From IMG/VR virus record IMGVR_UViG_3300036859_000972, positions 1 through 38,984 of that record: a stretch of DNA of 38,984 nucleotides, one strand, 5' to 3'. Under the pieces are notes generated by a model. The model had not been told where the DNA came from, did no database searches, and was given only the letters and a program-made list of their open reading frames with translations. This stretch comes from a virus. This document shows, piece after piece, positions 16,103 through 24,620 of this stretch (position 1 is its first letter; each line of letters opens with the position of its first letter). Both the position numbers and the translations under genes were made by a program.

Positions 16103-17767
16103 CTACGCCACCACCGCCTTCACGGCTCCCCGGAAGTCCACCAGGTCGGCGCCGTACTCGTGGCGGATCTTGTGCTGGAGCTTGTCGGCCACGAACATCT
16201 GGCCGACCGTCGGGACATTCGCCACGAAGAACTCGGGCTCGCGCTGGTCGTTCAGGTAGCCGACCTCGATCGAGTCCACGACGTCCGGGCTCCGGAAGAT
16301 GTACCAGTCACTCGAGTCGCTGAAGAGCGGGTTCACGATGATCCGCTCGTTCTGCGCCCCGAAGCGCTGGTAGACCGGGTTGGCCACCAAGTTGGTGCCG
16401 TTCGTGATCTGGGGCGAGATGTTGAGCTGGAGGGCCACGCCGAGCAGCGCGTGTGGGACCGCCAGCCACAGGGGCTCCGTGAGGTCGATGCCGAGCTTCT
16501 CGCCGCTGCCCGGCTCGGTCTGGTCGGCCAGCTTCGTCATGGCCGACAGGACTTCCGTCGCTCCGGCCTCGTTCGCCGTCAGGGCCGTGGACTGCAGGTT
16601 GGCGTGGGTCGCGTGGAACCAGGCCACCCCGTCCACCTCGTAGGCCGGGTTGGTGATGGCGAAGTTCCAGATGAACTTCGCGTGCGTCCGGCGCGCGGAG
16701 CGGCCGAGGCGGCCGACCATCTTGACGACGGCGCCGAGGTCGTCGTTGATGAGGGTCTTCCGGCTGATCGTCAGGATGTTGCCCTTCTGGACCACGGCGT
16801 AGGAGATCTTCTCGTCGCTCGGCTCCGTGATCTCCGGGAAGTCCTGGGTCTCCGTGTTGAACTCTGAGAGGTCCCCGAAGTACTGGACCCGCAGGGTCTC
16901 CTGGGTCTTGAAGTTCATCACGCCGCCCGGCCGCGGCCGGCTGATCGCCCCTTCCCCATAGGTCGGGGCCTGGTAGTCCTTGATGAGCCGGCGGTGCATG
17001 CTGGTCCCGAGGACGTTCACCCAGGTCGTCGAGAGGATCGCCTCCCGGGCGTCCCCGATGATCTGGTTCATGGCCATCACCAGGTCCTTCCCGGTGACGA
17101 TCTGGAAGGCGTCGCGGAACCCCCTGAACCCCGGCACGTCCAGGCGGGAGACCTTCTCGCTCTCCTTGGTCTCCACGCCGAACATCCGGTCCATCCCGAT
17201 CTGGTGCTTCTGCTTCTGCTCGAGGAGGACGGCGGCCTTGGTGGACCCGAGGCCCATCACCCCGCCCTCGCCCACCACGGCGTCCAGGTACTCCTTCTCC
17301 GCCTTGATCGCGGCCTCGAGGGCCGAGGCCTCGAAGATCTCCCCCTCGAACTGCTTGCGGAGCTTCGCCTCGGCCGCCTCGGGCAGCTTCGCCTCGCCCA
17401 GGCGGTCCTTCAGGAGCATCCGGCACTCGGTGCCGCGGATCTCGACCAGAGACTTCGCGTCCTTGAGCACCGCGTCGAGCTCCGAGGCCTCGAAGGTCCG
17501 GTCGGCGAACTGCTTCCGAATCGTCGCCTCGACCGGCTTGGGCAGCTTCGCCTCTCCGAGCCGCTCCCGGAGCAGGATCCGGCACTCTGCGGCACGGACC
17601 GCTGCCAGGGACTGGTCGGCCGGGCTCGGCCCAGCGGGAGCCGGCGGTGGCGTCCCGAAGGCCTTCTCGAAGGCCTCCTTGACCTGCTCCTCCGTCGGGT
17701 TCTCCCCCAGCTGCGCCGCCAGGTCGGGGCGGCGCTTCCGGAGTTTCTCGAGCAACTCCTTCAGCAT
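16103..17767 (-). CDS. Internal in-frame start: scaffold-capsid product
   Basis: Inside the fused gene, ATG at 17767-17765 (Met310) is preceded by AAGGAGGT four bases upstream, the best ribosome-binding site in the head region. It would yield a 554-residue protein beginning MLKELLEKLRKRRPDL, the natural start of a scaffold domain. Nested scaffold starts within protease genes are known in Mu (I/Z) and lambda (C/Nu3). A further possible start is the ATG at 17257 (Met480), giving 384 residues of capsid. The site is visible; its use is inferred. Confidence 0.65.
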   Translation of the reverse strand: MLKELLEKLRKRRPDLAAQLGENPTEEQVKEAFEKAFGTPPPAPAGPSPADQSLAAVRAAECRILLRERLGEAKLPKPVEATIRKQFADRTFEASELDAVLKDAKSLVEIRGTECRMLLKDRLGEAKLPEAAEAKLRKQFEGEIFEASALEAAIKAEKEYLDAVVGEGGVMGLGSTKAAVLLEQKQKHQIGMDRMFGVETKESEKVSRLDVPGFRGFRDAFQIVTGKDLVMAMNQIIGDAREAILSTTWVNVLGTSMHRRLIKDYQAPTYGEGAISRPRPGGVMNFKTQETLRVQYFGDLSEFNTETQDFPEITEPSDEKISYAVVQKGNILTISRKTLINDDLGAVVKMVGRLGRSARRTHAKFIWNFAITNPAYEVDGVAWFHATHANLQSTALTANEAGATEVLSAMTKLADQTEPGSGEKLGIDLTEPLWLAVPHALLGVALQLNISPQITNGTNLVANPVYQRFGAQNERIIVNPLFSDSSDWYIFRSPDVVDSIEVGYLNDQREPEFFVANVPTVGQMFVADKLQHKIRHEYGADLVDFRGAVKAVVA

Positions 17768-18694
17768 CGTGACCTCCTTCGCTCCGGACGCTTCAAGCGC
17801 CCGGAGGAATGCCCCGCCAGCGGCGGGATGCGTGGCCAGATCGACCGTTGCGGGCTTCGTGAACCTGAGGACCGCGAAGGCCCGCCCCTCCGCGGTCTGG
17901 ACCGGCACGCCGTACACCCGGCTGTCGATCGAGAGGCCGACCAGGTCGGACCGGCCCTTCTTCGCCAGGTCGGTGAGCTTCTCCCTGAGCCACTCGGCCC
18001 CCTTCAGCAGGTCGAGGCGGGCCACCAGCTCCCCCGCCGCCTCCTTCACCTGGGAGATCGTGCCCACCAGGTGCTTGAGGAGCCCCTTCCGGGTCTTCTC
18101 GTCCGGCGAGAGACTGAGGTGGCCGTGGAGGGCCGGCGCCACCTCGAAGGCATAGACCGGCGCCCCCTCGAAGACCTCCGGGGCGCCCTTCAGCGCCTCG
18201 GCGGTGTAGTACCAGGGGATCGCCTCCTGGATCCCGGCGGCCGGCACCGGCTTCGGCTGCTTGCTGAACCCGGACCGGATCACCCGGACCAGCCAGGCCT
18301 CCCCCTTCGGCTCCCGGATCTCGACGGAGGCCTCCGTGACGGGGACGTACTGGAGGTCTACCCGCTCGCGCTCGCTGAACGTGACCGCGCCGTCCGCGGC
18401 CATCGTGTAGGGCACCCGGAAGTAGTCCAGCTCCTTGACCACGATGAGGTAGTCGGGGAAGACCTCGATCGGCCAGGGGCCGTCCTCCTGGTGCCCCTGG
18501 CGCCAGGCCATCCGGACGCGCTCCGCCCGCCCCTCGAGGCTCCCCATGGCGGCCGCCTCCGCGGCCTTTGCGGCGGCGATCCGCTGGATCTCGGCCTCCC
18601 GCTCCTCGGCCTGCTCCCGGCTGTCGAATGAGCCGAGGAGCTTCGAGCCGTCCTGGCTATAGAGGAGGTATTTGTCGCCCTCCTTCCGGATCAT
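16103..18694 (-). CDS. Fused prohead protease - scaffold - major capsid protein
   Basis: An 863-residue polyprotein. Residues 1-140 include a short LGSFDSREQAEERE motif frequent at protease N-termini. Residues about 150-300 are a prohead serine protease, with HGH at 190-192 and GLSID at 253-257 as likely catalytic His and Ser regions. Residues 310-475 form a charged helical scaffold containing a 53-residue tandem duplication. From about Met480 the protein is the HK97-fold/Mu gpT-like capsid subunit. A strong internal ATG at 17767 should give scaffold-capsid without protease. In Mu the protease, scaffold and capsid functions are spread over separate or nested genes, so a single frame is notable. 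Start: ATG after AGGGGGG. Confidence 0.8.
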   Translation of the reverse strand: MIRKEGDKYLLYSQDGSKLLGSFDSREQAEEREAEIQRIAAAKAAEAAAMGSLEGRAERVRMAWRQGHQEDGPWPIEVFPDYLIVVKELDYFRVPYTMAADGAVTFSERERVDLQYVPVTEASVEIREPKGEAWLVRVIRSGFSKQPKPVPAAGIQEAIPWYYTAEALKGAPEVFEGAPVYAFEVAPALHGHLSLSPDEKTRKGLLKHLVGTISQVKEAAGELVARLDLLKGAEWLREKLTDLAKKGRSDLVGLSIDSRVYGVPVQTAEGRAFAVLRFTKPATVDLATHPAAGGAFLRALEASGAKEVTMLKELLEKLRKRRPDLAAQLGENPTEEQVKEAFEKAFGTPPPAPAGPSPADQSLAAVRAAECRILLRERLGEAKLPKPVEATIRKQFADRTFEASELDAVLKDAKSLVEIRGTECRMLLKDRLGEAKLPEAAEAKLRKQFEGEIFEASALEAAIKAEKEYLDAVVGEGGVMGLGSTKAAVLLEQKQKHQIGMDRMFGVETKESEKVSRLDVPGFRGFRDAFQIVTGKDLVMAMNQIIGDAREAILSTTWVNVLGTSMHRRLIKDYQAPTYGEGAISRPRPGGVMNFKTQETLRVQYFGDLSEFNTETQDFPEITEPSDEKISYAVVQKGNILTISRKTLINDDLGAVVKMVGRLGRSARRTHAKFIWNFAITNPAYEVDGVAWFHATHANLQSTALTANEAGATEVLSAMTKLADQTEPGSGEKLGIDLTEPLWLAVPHALLGVALQLNISPQITNGTNLVANPVYQRFGAQNERIIVNPLFSDSSDWYIFRSPDVVDSIEVGYLNDQREPEFFVANVPTVGQMFVADKLQHKIRHEYGADLVDFRGAVKAVVA

Positions 18695-18703
18695 CGGCCC
18701 CCC

Positions 18704-18934
18704 TTACTTCGCCGCGGCCGGCTTTTCGGGCGGCGGGCCGCCCTTCCCGGTCACCTTGTACTCGGGCATCCGCTCGGTCTTCTTGCCCGGGGTGTAGACG
18801 CCCTTGTGGCCGCCCAGGGTCACGACGACCACCCGGTCGTCGTAGACCTTGGAGCTGAAGACGTACTCCTTCGGGATTCCCAGGGCCTCGCACGCCTTGT
18901 CCAGCAGACCGCTCTCCTTCTCCTCCTTCGCCAT
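18704..18934 (-). CDS. Small hypothetical head-region protein
   Basis: A 76-residue protein with an AAAGGAGA site before the ATG at 18934. A helical start (LLDKACEALGIPKEYVF) leads into strands SSKVYDDRVVVVTLGGHKGVY and a basic, Pro/Ala-rich tail. It lies between the gpF-like gene and the capsid polyprotein gene, a place where Mu-like phages often have a small accessory protein. Not recognised. Confidence 0.7.
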   Translation of the reverse strand: MAKEEKESGLLDKACEALGIPKEYVFSSKVYDDRVVVVTLGGHKGVYTPGKKTERMPEYKVTGKGGPPPEKPAAAK

Positions 18935-18957
18935 CGCCGGGTCTCCTTTCGTGTGTG

Positions 18958-19872
18958 TCAGGCCGCCTGTTGCTCCACCGTCGGCAGCTCCTCGCTCAGC
19001 CCGCCGATGTACGGGAGCGAGCTGCACCCGCAAAAGATCGTGTTCGCCGCGCTCCCCTTGGGGTCCCGCGGGAACATCAGCTTCTCGCCGCCCACGTCGT
19101 AGTCCTCGTAGACATCCCGGATCTGGCCGTGGGCGGCCGCGTGGCTCAGCCTGGCCTTGCCGGACCACAGCCACTGCTTCTGCATGTTCCGGACGACCTG
19201 GAGCGCCTCCTCCTGGCGGGCCTGCCCGGCAATCGAATGGAGCCGCCCCAGCTCCGTCCGGGTGATGACCTCCGCCCGGTTCGCCAGGCTGCCGAAGATC
19301 GAGGGGTCGTCCAGGTTCCGGCCGACCGCCTCCAGGACCTCTCGGGGATCCTTCACCCCGATCGCTCCGAGCTGGATCTCGGCACTGATCCTGCGGATCC
19401 CGTCCCGGGTCATGCGGGTGATGAGGTCGGCGGAGAAGTCGGCCGCGGCCGCCACGGTCGAGCGGGGGAGCTGGTGGGCCGGGAGGATGTCGGTCCCGAG
19501 GGCCACCCGCAGCGGCTCGTCCACCAGGAGGCGCCCGACGTCCGCCGTCTCCTCGGCCGCGGTCCGGCTGATCCGGCCGGCTCCCTCGCCGAGCTCCAGG
19601 AGCCGCCCCTCGATCTCCTGGATCGTGGAGCCGATCCGGGCCAGGTCGAATGTGCTGCCCCCCTCCTCGGCCTTCCGGATGGCGAAGGCGATCCGCTCGA
19701 CCGTCTCCTGCTGGCCCTCCCGGAGCAGCCGGCGCATGGCCCGGACCGTCCCGTCCTCGATCCGCCCGGCCCGGGAGATCAGGACCTGGAGCCGCCGGGC
19801 GTAGGCCGCCCGCTGCTCCGGCGTCCAGTAGCCCTGCTCGAGAGCCCGGGCGAGGACGGCCCTACCGGGCAT
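18958..19872 (-). CDS. Mu gpF / SPP1 gp7-like minor head protein
   Basis: A 304-residue protein starting at the ATG at 19872 behind GGAGGGG, overlapping the portal gene by 11 bases. The C-terminal part carries the head morphogenesis signature: TRTELGRLHSIAGQARQEEA, then WLWSGKARLSHAAAHGQ and a final FCGCSS cysteine motif. Such proteins bind the portal and are packaged with or injected alongside DNA. The N-terminal 140 residues are helical. The neighbours, portal upstream and capsid downstream, are as expected. Confidence 0.8.
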   Translation of the reverse strand: MPGRAVLARALEQGYWTPEQRAAYARRLQVLISRAGRIEDGTVRAMRRLLREGQQETVERIAFAIRKAEEGGSTFDLARIGSTIQEIEGRLLELGEGAGRISRTAAEETADVGRLLVDEPLRVALGTDILPAHQLPRSTVAAAADFSADLITRMTRDGIRRISAEIQLGAIGVKDPREVLEAVGRNLDDPSIFGSLANRAEVITRTELGRLHSIAGQARQEEALQVVRNMQKQWLWSGKARLSHAAAHGQIRDVYEDYDVGGEKLMFPRDPKGSAANTIFCGCSSLPYIGGLSEELPTVEQQAA

Positions 19873-21400
19873 AGCCCCTCCGGCTGCCTTCCTGGGCGGG
19901 GGCGCCGCCACCCTTGTCCGGGTCCGTATCAGGGTCCGGCGGCCCGCCGTTCCCCCTGCCGAGCTTCTGGCGCATCCGCGCCAGCATCTCCGGCGTGAAA
20001 TCCTCGCCGCCCGGCCCCCCGCCCTGATCCTGCGGCGCCGGCTCCACCTCACGCCCGAGCATCGAGGCCAGCATGGCGAAGATCCCGGCGGCGTCCTCCG
20101 CTTCAATCCAGCGGTTGCTCTGGGCGATGAGGAGCGAGGCGCTGACGCCGGCCAGGGCTTGCCCGATCCGGTTGATGTCCTTGGCGGCGATCTCGGGCGC
20201 CTCGACCTTGAAGGTCTCCACGGCCGGCTTCAGCTCCGTCCCCTGGCCCCCCCTCTTCGGCACCTGAACCTTCTCCCGGAGGAGGCCGGCGTTCACCGCC
20301 TGGCGGATCACGTAGCGGCCGGTGAACGCCAGCATGTACTTCACGTAGCCCTGGCGCTTCGAGAGCGTCTTGACGATCGGCTCGGCCATCTCGGCGCCCA
20401 CGGCGCGGTTCACGTCCCCGCCGGCCGTGAACCAGTGCTCCGGCCAGCCCCGCACCGAGAGGATGTGGTGGAGGAACACCTTCTTGATCGCCTCCAGGTC
20501 GGTCGCCTTCAGGTCCGGAGTCACGGCCTGCCAGCTCGCGTTCTCGTTATGAGCGCGAATCGAGCCGCGCTTCGGGGGCGGGTTGTTCTCGAGCCACTGC
20601 CGGATCTGCTCCTCGTTCATCCCCTTGAGCGTCACGTCCCAGAGATAGGCACCAAGCTGGGAGGCCCACTCCACCCGGTCGAAGAGCCAGTTCTCGTAGG
20701 CGTCCAGCCAGTCGAGCAGTGGCAGGAGATCGGACGAGCCCCGGGTGGCGTTCATCGCCCGGTTGACCGAGAAGAAGAAGCAGGCCCCGTCGTTGAACAG
20801 GTTCCGGAGCTGGCGCCCTGCCGTGCTCAGGACCGTCTCCTCGTCCTCGTTCAGGATGATCGCGTAGCGGCGCGGCTTGCCGGTCACCTCCTGTTTCGTC
20901 TGGACGCCCAGGAGGATGGCAGCGTTCTCCGGGTCGGCCTGGACGCCCTCGATCGCCGTGGGGTCCAGGTACCCGAGCCGGACCCGGCCCATGTGCGGGC
21001 TCACGAAGACCGGGTAGCACTGCTCCCCGTACATGCCCAGCTCCAGCACGCGCTGGTCCAGGGTCAGGTCCATCTGGTTGACCCCGTCGTTCCAGAAGCG
21101 CTCCAGGACCTCGGCCACGTCCTCGTTGTCGGCCGTGAACTTGAAGCCGTCCCCCACCACCATGTCCCGCGGCAGCTCGAGCATCCGGGTGGCCAGGCCG
21201 TTGGTCTTCCAGAGGTAGTAGGCGATCTCGGCCTGGCGGTCCTGGGCGAGGGGGGTAAGGTCCCGCTGGGGGTTCTCCGTCATCCGGCGGAAGTTCTCGT
21301 CCCCCTTCCGGGCCACGGGCAGGTTCAGCATCTGCTCCTTGACCCGGGCCTCGATGATCGGCCCGGCCAGGTGCTCGACGATTCGCTGCCACCAGCCCAT
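19862..21400 (-). CDS. Portal protein
   Basis: A 512-residue protein between large terminase and gpF-like genes. The ATG at 21400, four bases after an AGGGGGGT site, is preferred over the GTG at 21406. The body shows portal-like features: an N-terminal helical region, RMLELPRDMVVGDGFKF, a mixed central wing with YGEQCYPVFVSPHMG, and a long C-terminal helical crown that ends in a Gly/Asp/Pro-rich tail. The portal is the dodecameric ring through which DNA enters the head. Confidence 0.8.
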   Translation of the reverse strand: MGWWQRIVEHLAGPIIEARVKEQMLNLPVARKGDENFRRMTENPQRDLTPLAQDRQAEIAYYLWKTNGLATRMLELPRDMVVGDGFKFTADNEDVAEVLERFWNDGVNQMDLTLDQRVLELGMYGEQCYPVFVSPHMGRVRLGYLDPTAIEGVQADPENAAILLGVQTKQEVTGKPRRYAIILNEDEETVLSTAGRQLRNLFNDGACFFFSVNRAMNATRGSSDLLPLLDWLDAYENWLFDRVEWASQLGAYLWDVTLKGMNEEQIRQWLENNPPPKRGSIRAHNENASWQAVTPDLKATDLEAIKKVFLHHILSVRGWPEHWFTAGGDVNRAVGAEMAEPIVKTLSKRQGYVKYMLAFTGRYVIRQAVNAGLLREKVQVPKRGGQGTELKPAVETFKVEAPEIAAKDINRIGQALAGVSASLLIAQSNRWIEAEDAAGIFAMLASMLGREVEPAPQDQGGGPGGEDFTPEMLARMRQKLGRGNGGPPDPDTDPDKGGGAPAQEGSRRGYAR

Positions 21401-21411
21401 CGTCACCCCCC

Positions 21412-21759
21412 TCAGATCGCGCCCACGGCCGGCCCCGTCCCATGGGGCGCCGGCAGGAGGCTCAGCCCCAGCCGGGCGAGCTGCCGGGCCAGGGTCTTCC
21501 AGGGCACCCGGCTGCAGCCGGCCTGGGCTGCCGGCCCGGCCGCTGCCCGCTTCCGGCGCCGCCGGAGGGCCTTCTCGCCGAGCCGCTTCGCCTCGGCTTC
21601 CCAGGCCCGCCGGCAGGCCGTCTGGCAGAACCTGCCCGAGCTGCCCCGCCTGGGTTTCTCCAGCGGCTTATCGCACTGGTCACAGGCCCCGGCCTTGATG
21701 GGCCGTTTTTGCGGCCTGGCTGGGCCTACAAAATGCGCGCGCGCATTTCCCCTATCCAT
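21412..21759 (-). CDS. Small zinc-finger protein between terminase and portal genes
   Basis: A 115-residue, very basic protein with CDQCDKPLEKPRRGSSGRFC followed by CRRAW, a four-cysteine zinc-binding pattern. The ATG at 21759 overlaps the terminase stop. An ATG at 21789 would add ten residues. The C-terminal half is Arg/Ala-rich. HNH nucleases are often found near terminases, but no HNH motif is present, so this may be a DNA-binding packaging accessory. Function unknown. Confidence 0.6.
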   Translation of the reverse strand: MDRGNARAHFVGPARPQKRPIKAGACDQCDKPLEKPRRGSSGRFCQTACRRAWEAEAKRLGEKALRRRRKRAAAGPAAQAGCSRVPWKTLARQLARLGLSLLPAPHGTGPAVGAI

Positions 21760-23326
21760 GGCCGCCCATCCAGCCCTGGGCCCGTACAAGGCCGCCTACA
21801 GCGTGGCGCCCCCACCGGCCGGCGCGGGGTCCGGCCAGCGCCGCCTCCTCCCGCGCCCGCTCAGTTTGGTCCGACCCGGCATCCGCCGCCGCCACCTGGA
21901 GCATCAGGGCATCGGCCAGGTGGGCCAGGGCGTCCGGGCCGTCGTCGTTGACCGTCGTGCTCGGGAACGCCAGGAGCTGCTCGATGAGGAGGTCGGTCAT
22001 GGGGTCCTCGGCCAGGAACCGGAGGATCCCCCGCTCGACCAGGGGGGAGGCCTTGGCGACCCGGGTCTCCTTGGCCTCCGTCTCCTTGAGCATCCGGAGG
22101 GGCAGGTGCATTCCCCGCCGCTCCCCCTCCGATCGGAAGTACAGCTCGAGCCCCAGGAAGCCCGTCTCGCCCAGGAGGATCTCGCCGGCCGGCTCCTCGA
22201 GCTGGCGGGCGTAGGCCACCTGGACGATGGAGTCCAGCGACCGCCGGGTGATGTCCGGCCGGCGCACGTACAGGTACCCGTCCTGGGACCGCCCCCCCTT
22301 CACGAAGGCCCGGAAGTCCGATGTCTCGTTCCGCCCCAGGCTCGGGTCGATGACCTCCTTGACGACGTGGACCTGGCCGGCGATGTCCGCCTTCCGGTAC
22401 CGGACGATCCAGGACTCCTTGAAGAGCGCCTCGTCGTCCGGGGCGTCGAGCAGGATCTCCTTGTTGTAGGCGACCGAGCCCATCTTCCGCTTCATCCGGG
22501 CCAGGACCTCGGCCGAGAACCGGGCCGCCCAGGCCGGGGTCCCGTCCGTGTTCTCCCCCGGGAACCAGGCGTGCACCCAGGCCGCATCGGCCAGGACGAT
22601 GGCCAGCGCCGACCGCTTGGAGAGGAGGGTCCCGATCCACATCAGGGAGCCCCGGTGCGGGTCGAGCGCCCCCATCACCGCCTCCCGGACCCACTGGAGG
22701 AGCCGCTTCACCGTGGCCGGGTTCCGGACGTCCTGGTCCTCCTCGAGGTCGTCCAGGATGATGAGGTCCGGCCGGTGCGGCCCGTGCTTGATCCCCCGGA
22801 TCGCCTGCCCCTTGCCGCGGGCCAGGACCTTGATACCGGTCCGGGTCGTCAGGTCGTCGTCCCCCCAGGGCTGGCCCTTCAGGTCGCCGAAGTCGCTCCG
22901 GATCCGGGCGTTCTCCTCCAGCTCGATCCGGATCGCCCGGACCATCGGGGCCGCGAGCTCTCCGGTCGCCTGGACCAGGATGATGAAGTGGCGCAGCTCG
23001 TAGCAGATCGCGTGGAGGGGGTTGCCGAAGGAGACCCGGGTGCTCTTCGAGAACCCGCGGGCGGCCGCAACCGCGACCGGGTCCTCCCGGACGTCGAGAA
23101 GGCGGTCCATCTCCGCGTGCATCGGCGCCGGCGGGTCCGTGAAGTAGTGCGGCAGGTAGGTGTCGAAGAAATACTGCCGGTCCTCCCGGGCCCGGCGGAC
23201 CCGGGCCGTCTTCTTCTCCGCGGTGTCGTCCGGGAACGCCGAGACGGCTCCCCGGATGTAGTCCCGGAGCTCCCGCTCCTCGAGCGCGAACTGCCGGGGC
23301 GTCAGGCTCAGGATCTCGTCACGCAT
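21752..23326 (-). CDS. Terminase large subunit
   Basis: A 524-residue packaging motor. Walker A is ARGFSKST (residues about 89-96), with the variant form common in phage terminases. Walker B is LIILDDLEE (about 188-196), with catalytic acid at its end. The nuclease half has IDPSLG (about 326-331) and DDGPDAL (about 461-467) as acidic metal-binding motifs. The C-terminal 40 residues are Gly/Arg-rich. It couples ATP hydrolysis to DNA filling and cuts the concatemer or host-flanked genome. The start overlaps the small subunit gene by eight bases. Confidence 0.9.
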   Translation of the reverse strand: MRDEILSLTPRQFALEERELRDYIRGAVSAFPDDTAEKKTARVRRAREDRQYFFDTYLPHYFTDPPAPMHAEMDRLLDVREDPVAVAAARGFSKSTRVSFGNPLHAICYELRHFIILVQATGELAAPMVRAIRIELEENARIRSDFGDLKGQPWGDDDLTTRTGIKVLARGKGQAIRGIKHGPHRPDLIILDDLEEDQDVRNPATVKRLLQWVREAVMGALDPHRGSLMWIGTLLSKRSALAIVLADAAWVHAWFPGENTDGTPAWAARFSAEVLARMKRKMGSVAYNKEILLDAPDDEALFKESWIVRYRKADIAGQVHVVKEVIDPSLGRNETSDFRAFVKGGRSQDGYLYVRRPDITRRSLDSIVQVAYARQLEEPAGEILLGETGFLGLELYFRSEGERRGMHLPLRMLKETEAKETRVAKASPLVERGILRFLAEDPMTDLLIEQLLAFPSTTVNDDGPDALAHLADALMLQVAAADAGSDQTERAREEAALAGPRAGRWGRHAVGGLVRAQGWMGGHG

Positions 23327-23936
23327 GGGCTGCCTTGACCCGGGCCATCAGCCGGTCGAAGTGCCGGTTGAGGACCTCCGCCGCCTGCGGATCCACGTGG
23401 ACCAGCGTCTCGGTCATCGCCCGGAAGAACTCCATGAACAGCGCCGGCCGGTCGATCGCCGCCTTCTTCTCCCGCTGGAGATCGAGCTTCTCCTTGTCGA
23501 GGGTGAGCCGCTCCTCGTGGAGCCGCTTCCGCTCGGTATCCAGGGCCAGCTTGTCCCGCCGCATGCTCACCTTCTGCTGCTCCAGCGCCAGCCCGGCGAC
23601 CTCCAGCGGATCCTTCCCCTCGAGGTGGCGGAGCTGCAGGAGATAGAGCTGTTCGATCTTCTGCTCGATGACCTTCCGGACGTCCTCCGGCGGCTGCCCC
23701 TTCAGACTGGCCGCGATCTCCTGGGCATACTGCCGGGCCTCCTCGGCTGCCCGGTGCTCCGATTGCCACCAGGACCGGTAGCGCTGGAGACCGGACGGGG
23801 TGAGCGTCTCCCCGGTCTCCTCCTGTACCCGCGCGAGGATCGTCTTGAGCATGGCGTGCCGGAGGAAGCCCGCGTGGACGATCGCCTTCGCGTCCTCGCT
23901 CAGATCGAACAGTTTGAAGTGGCCGGTGCGCTTCAT
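23319..23936 (-). CDS. Terminase small subunit, Mu gp27-like (DUF3486 type)
   Basis: A 205-residue protein directly upstream of the large subunit. It has an N-terminal helix-turn-helix-like region (AIVHAGFLRHAMLKTILARV, then TPSGLQRYRSWW), a central helix, and a long charged coiled coil (LALEQQKVSMRRDKLALDTE and beyond). This arrangement matches the DUF3486 family of transposable phages, which recognises packaging DNA. The ATG at 23936 has no strong ribosome-binding site. Confidence 0.8.
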   Translation of the reverse strand: MKRTGHFKLFDLSEDAKAIVHAGFLRHAMLKTILARVQEETGETLTPSGLQRYRSWWQSEHRAAEEARQYAQEIAASLKGQPPEDVRKVIEQKIEQLYLLQLRHLEGKDPLEVAGLALEQQKVSMRRDKLALDTERKRLHEERLTLDKEKLDLQREKKAAIDRPALFMEFFRAMTETLVHVDPQAAEVLNRHFDRLMARVKAAHA

Positions 23937-23949
23937 GCATCGTCGCCCG

Positions 23950-24288
23950 CTACCAGAAGAGAACCTTCACCCGCGGGTCCTCGATCTCGCCGCCGAGGAG
24001 CCGAACCCCCTCGCCCGTGATCCGCCAGACCGTCACCCAGCGGCCGCGGCTCGGGTCGCCCAGGCGCACCCGCTTGTATTCCGCGTAGCCGGCGTCCTTC
24101 AGAACCGTGAGCGGCGAGTGGAGCTCGTCGGCGCTGAGCGTCACCCGGTAGTCGCGGTGCATCCGCTCCGCCAGCAGCTCCTGGTCGAGATAGGCGTTCT
24201 CCTCCTGCGCGCCCTTCCGTTCCCGGTCCATGTGCCGGCGCAAGAGCTCCAGGATCGCCCCGCAGGTCCGCGCCAGCTCGCCGCTCAT
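23950..24288 (-). CDS. Winged-helix phage protein (Mu gp26 position)
   Basis: A 112-residue protein with a GGAGGAG site and a start overlapping the upstream gene. It has a helical N-terminus, a helix-turn-helix-like segment (LDQELLAERMHRDYRVTLSADE) and a wing region with RWVTVWRITGEGVRLLGG, where ITGEGVRLL is typical of winged-helix repeats. In Mu-like genomes the gene before DUF3486 encodes a comparable protein. It may contact DNA in packaging. Its role is not established. Confidence 0.65.
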   Translation of the reverse strand: MSGELARTCGAILELLRRHMDRERKGAQEENAYLDQELLAERMHRDYRVTLSADELHSPLTVLKDAGYAEYKRVRLGDPSRGRWVTVWRITGEGVRLLGGEIEDPRVKVLFW

Positions 24289-24620
24289 AGCCGCTCCTCC
24301 ATGCGGGCCTTGATGTGCCCGAGGCGGTCCATGATGACGTCCTGCCCGTGGCGGAGCTCGTCCAGGGCCCGCTCGTGCAGTCCGCCCTGCTCCCGAATCG
24401 AGGCCGCCAGGTCCTGGAGGGCCCGAGCCTGGTCCCGTTGCGCCTCGATGGCGCGGGGGGCGTACTGCAGCATCAGCGCCACGAGCAGAAGGACCCCCCC
24501 GTTCTGGACGACGAGGCGCTGGACCCCCTCGCTGACATCGCCCCCGAGGAATCCCCCCGCCATGAGCGCAAGGATCCCCCAGGGGAGCCCCGCCTCGAGC
24601 CACGCCCGCACCCGGGTCAT
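24285..24620 (-). CDS. Small membrane protein with C-terminal coiled coil (DUF2730-like position)
   Basis: An 111-residue protein whose ATG at 24620 overlaps the preceding stop (ATGA). An in-frame ATG at 24635 is an alternative. Two hydrophobic segments (LPWGILALMAGGFLG and GGVLLLVALMLQYAP) are followed by a charged helix with HGQDVIMDRLGHIKARMEE. Mu-like phages carry a small protein of this shape between lysis and terminase genes. It might aid lysis or packaging at the membrane. Confidence 0.6.
   Translation of the reverse strand: MTRVRAWLEAGLPWGILALMAGGFLGGDVSEGVQRLVVQNGGVLLLVALMLQYAPRAIEAQRDQARALQDLAASIREQGGLHERALDELRHGQDVIMDRLGHIKARMEERL

Noticed and set aside
20159-23338. 1059-codon plus-strand ORF
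   Set aside because: It is the antisense frame of the portal and terminase genes. GC-rich codon bias leaves the opposite frame open, and the product has the His/Arg/Gly/Pro-rich look of such shadows.
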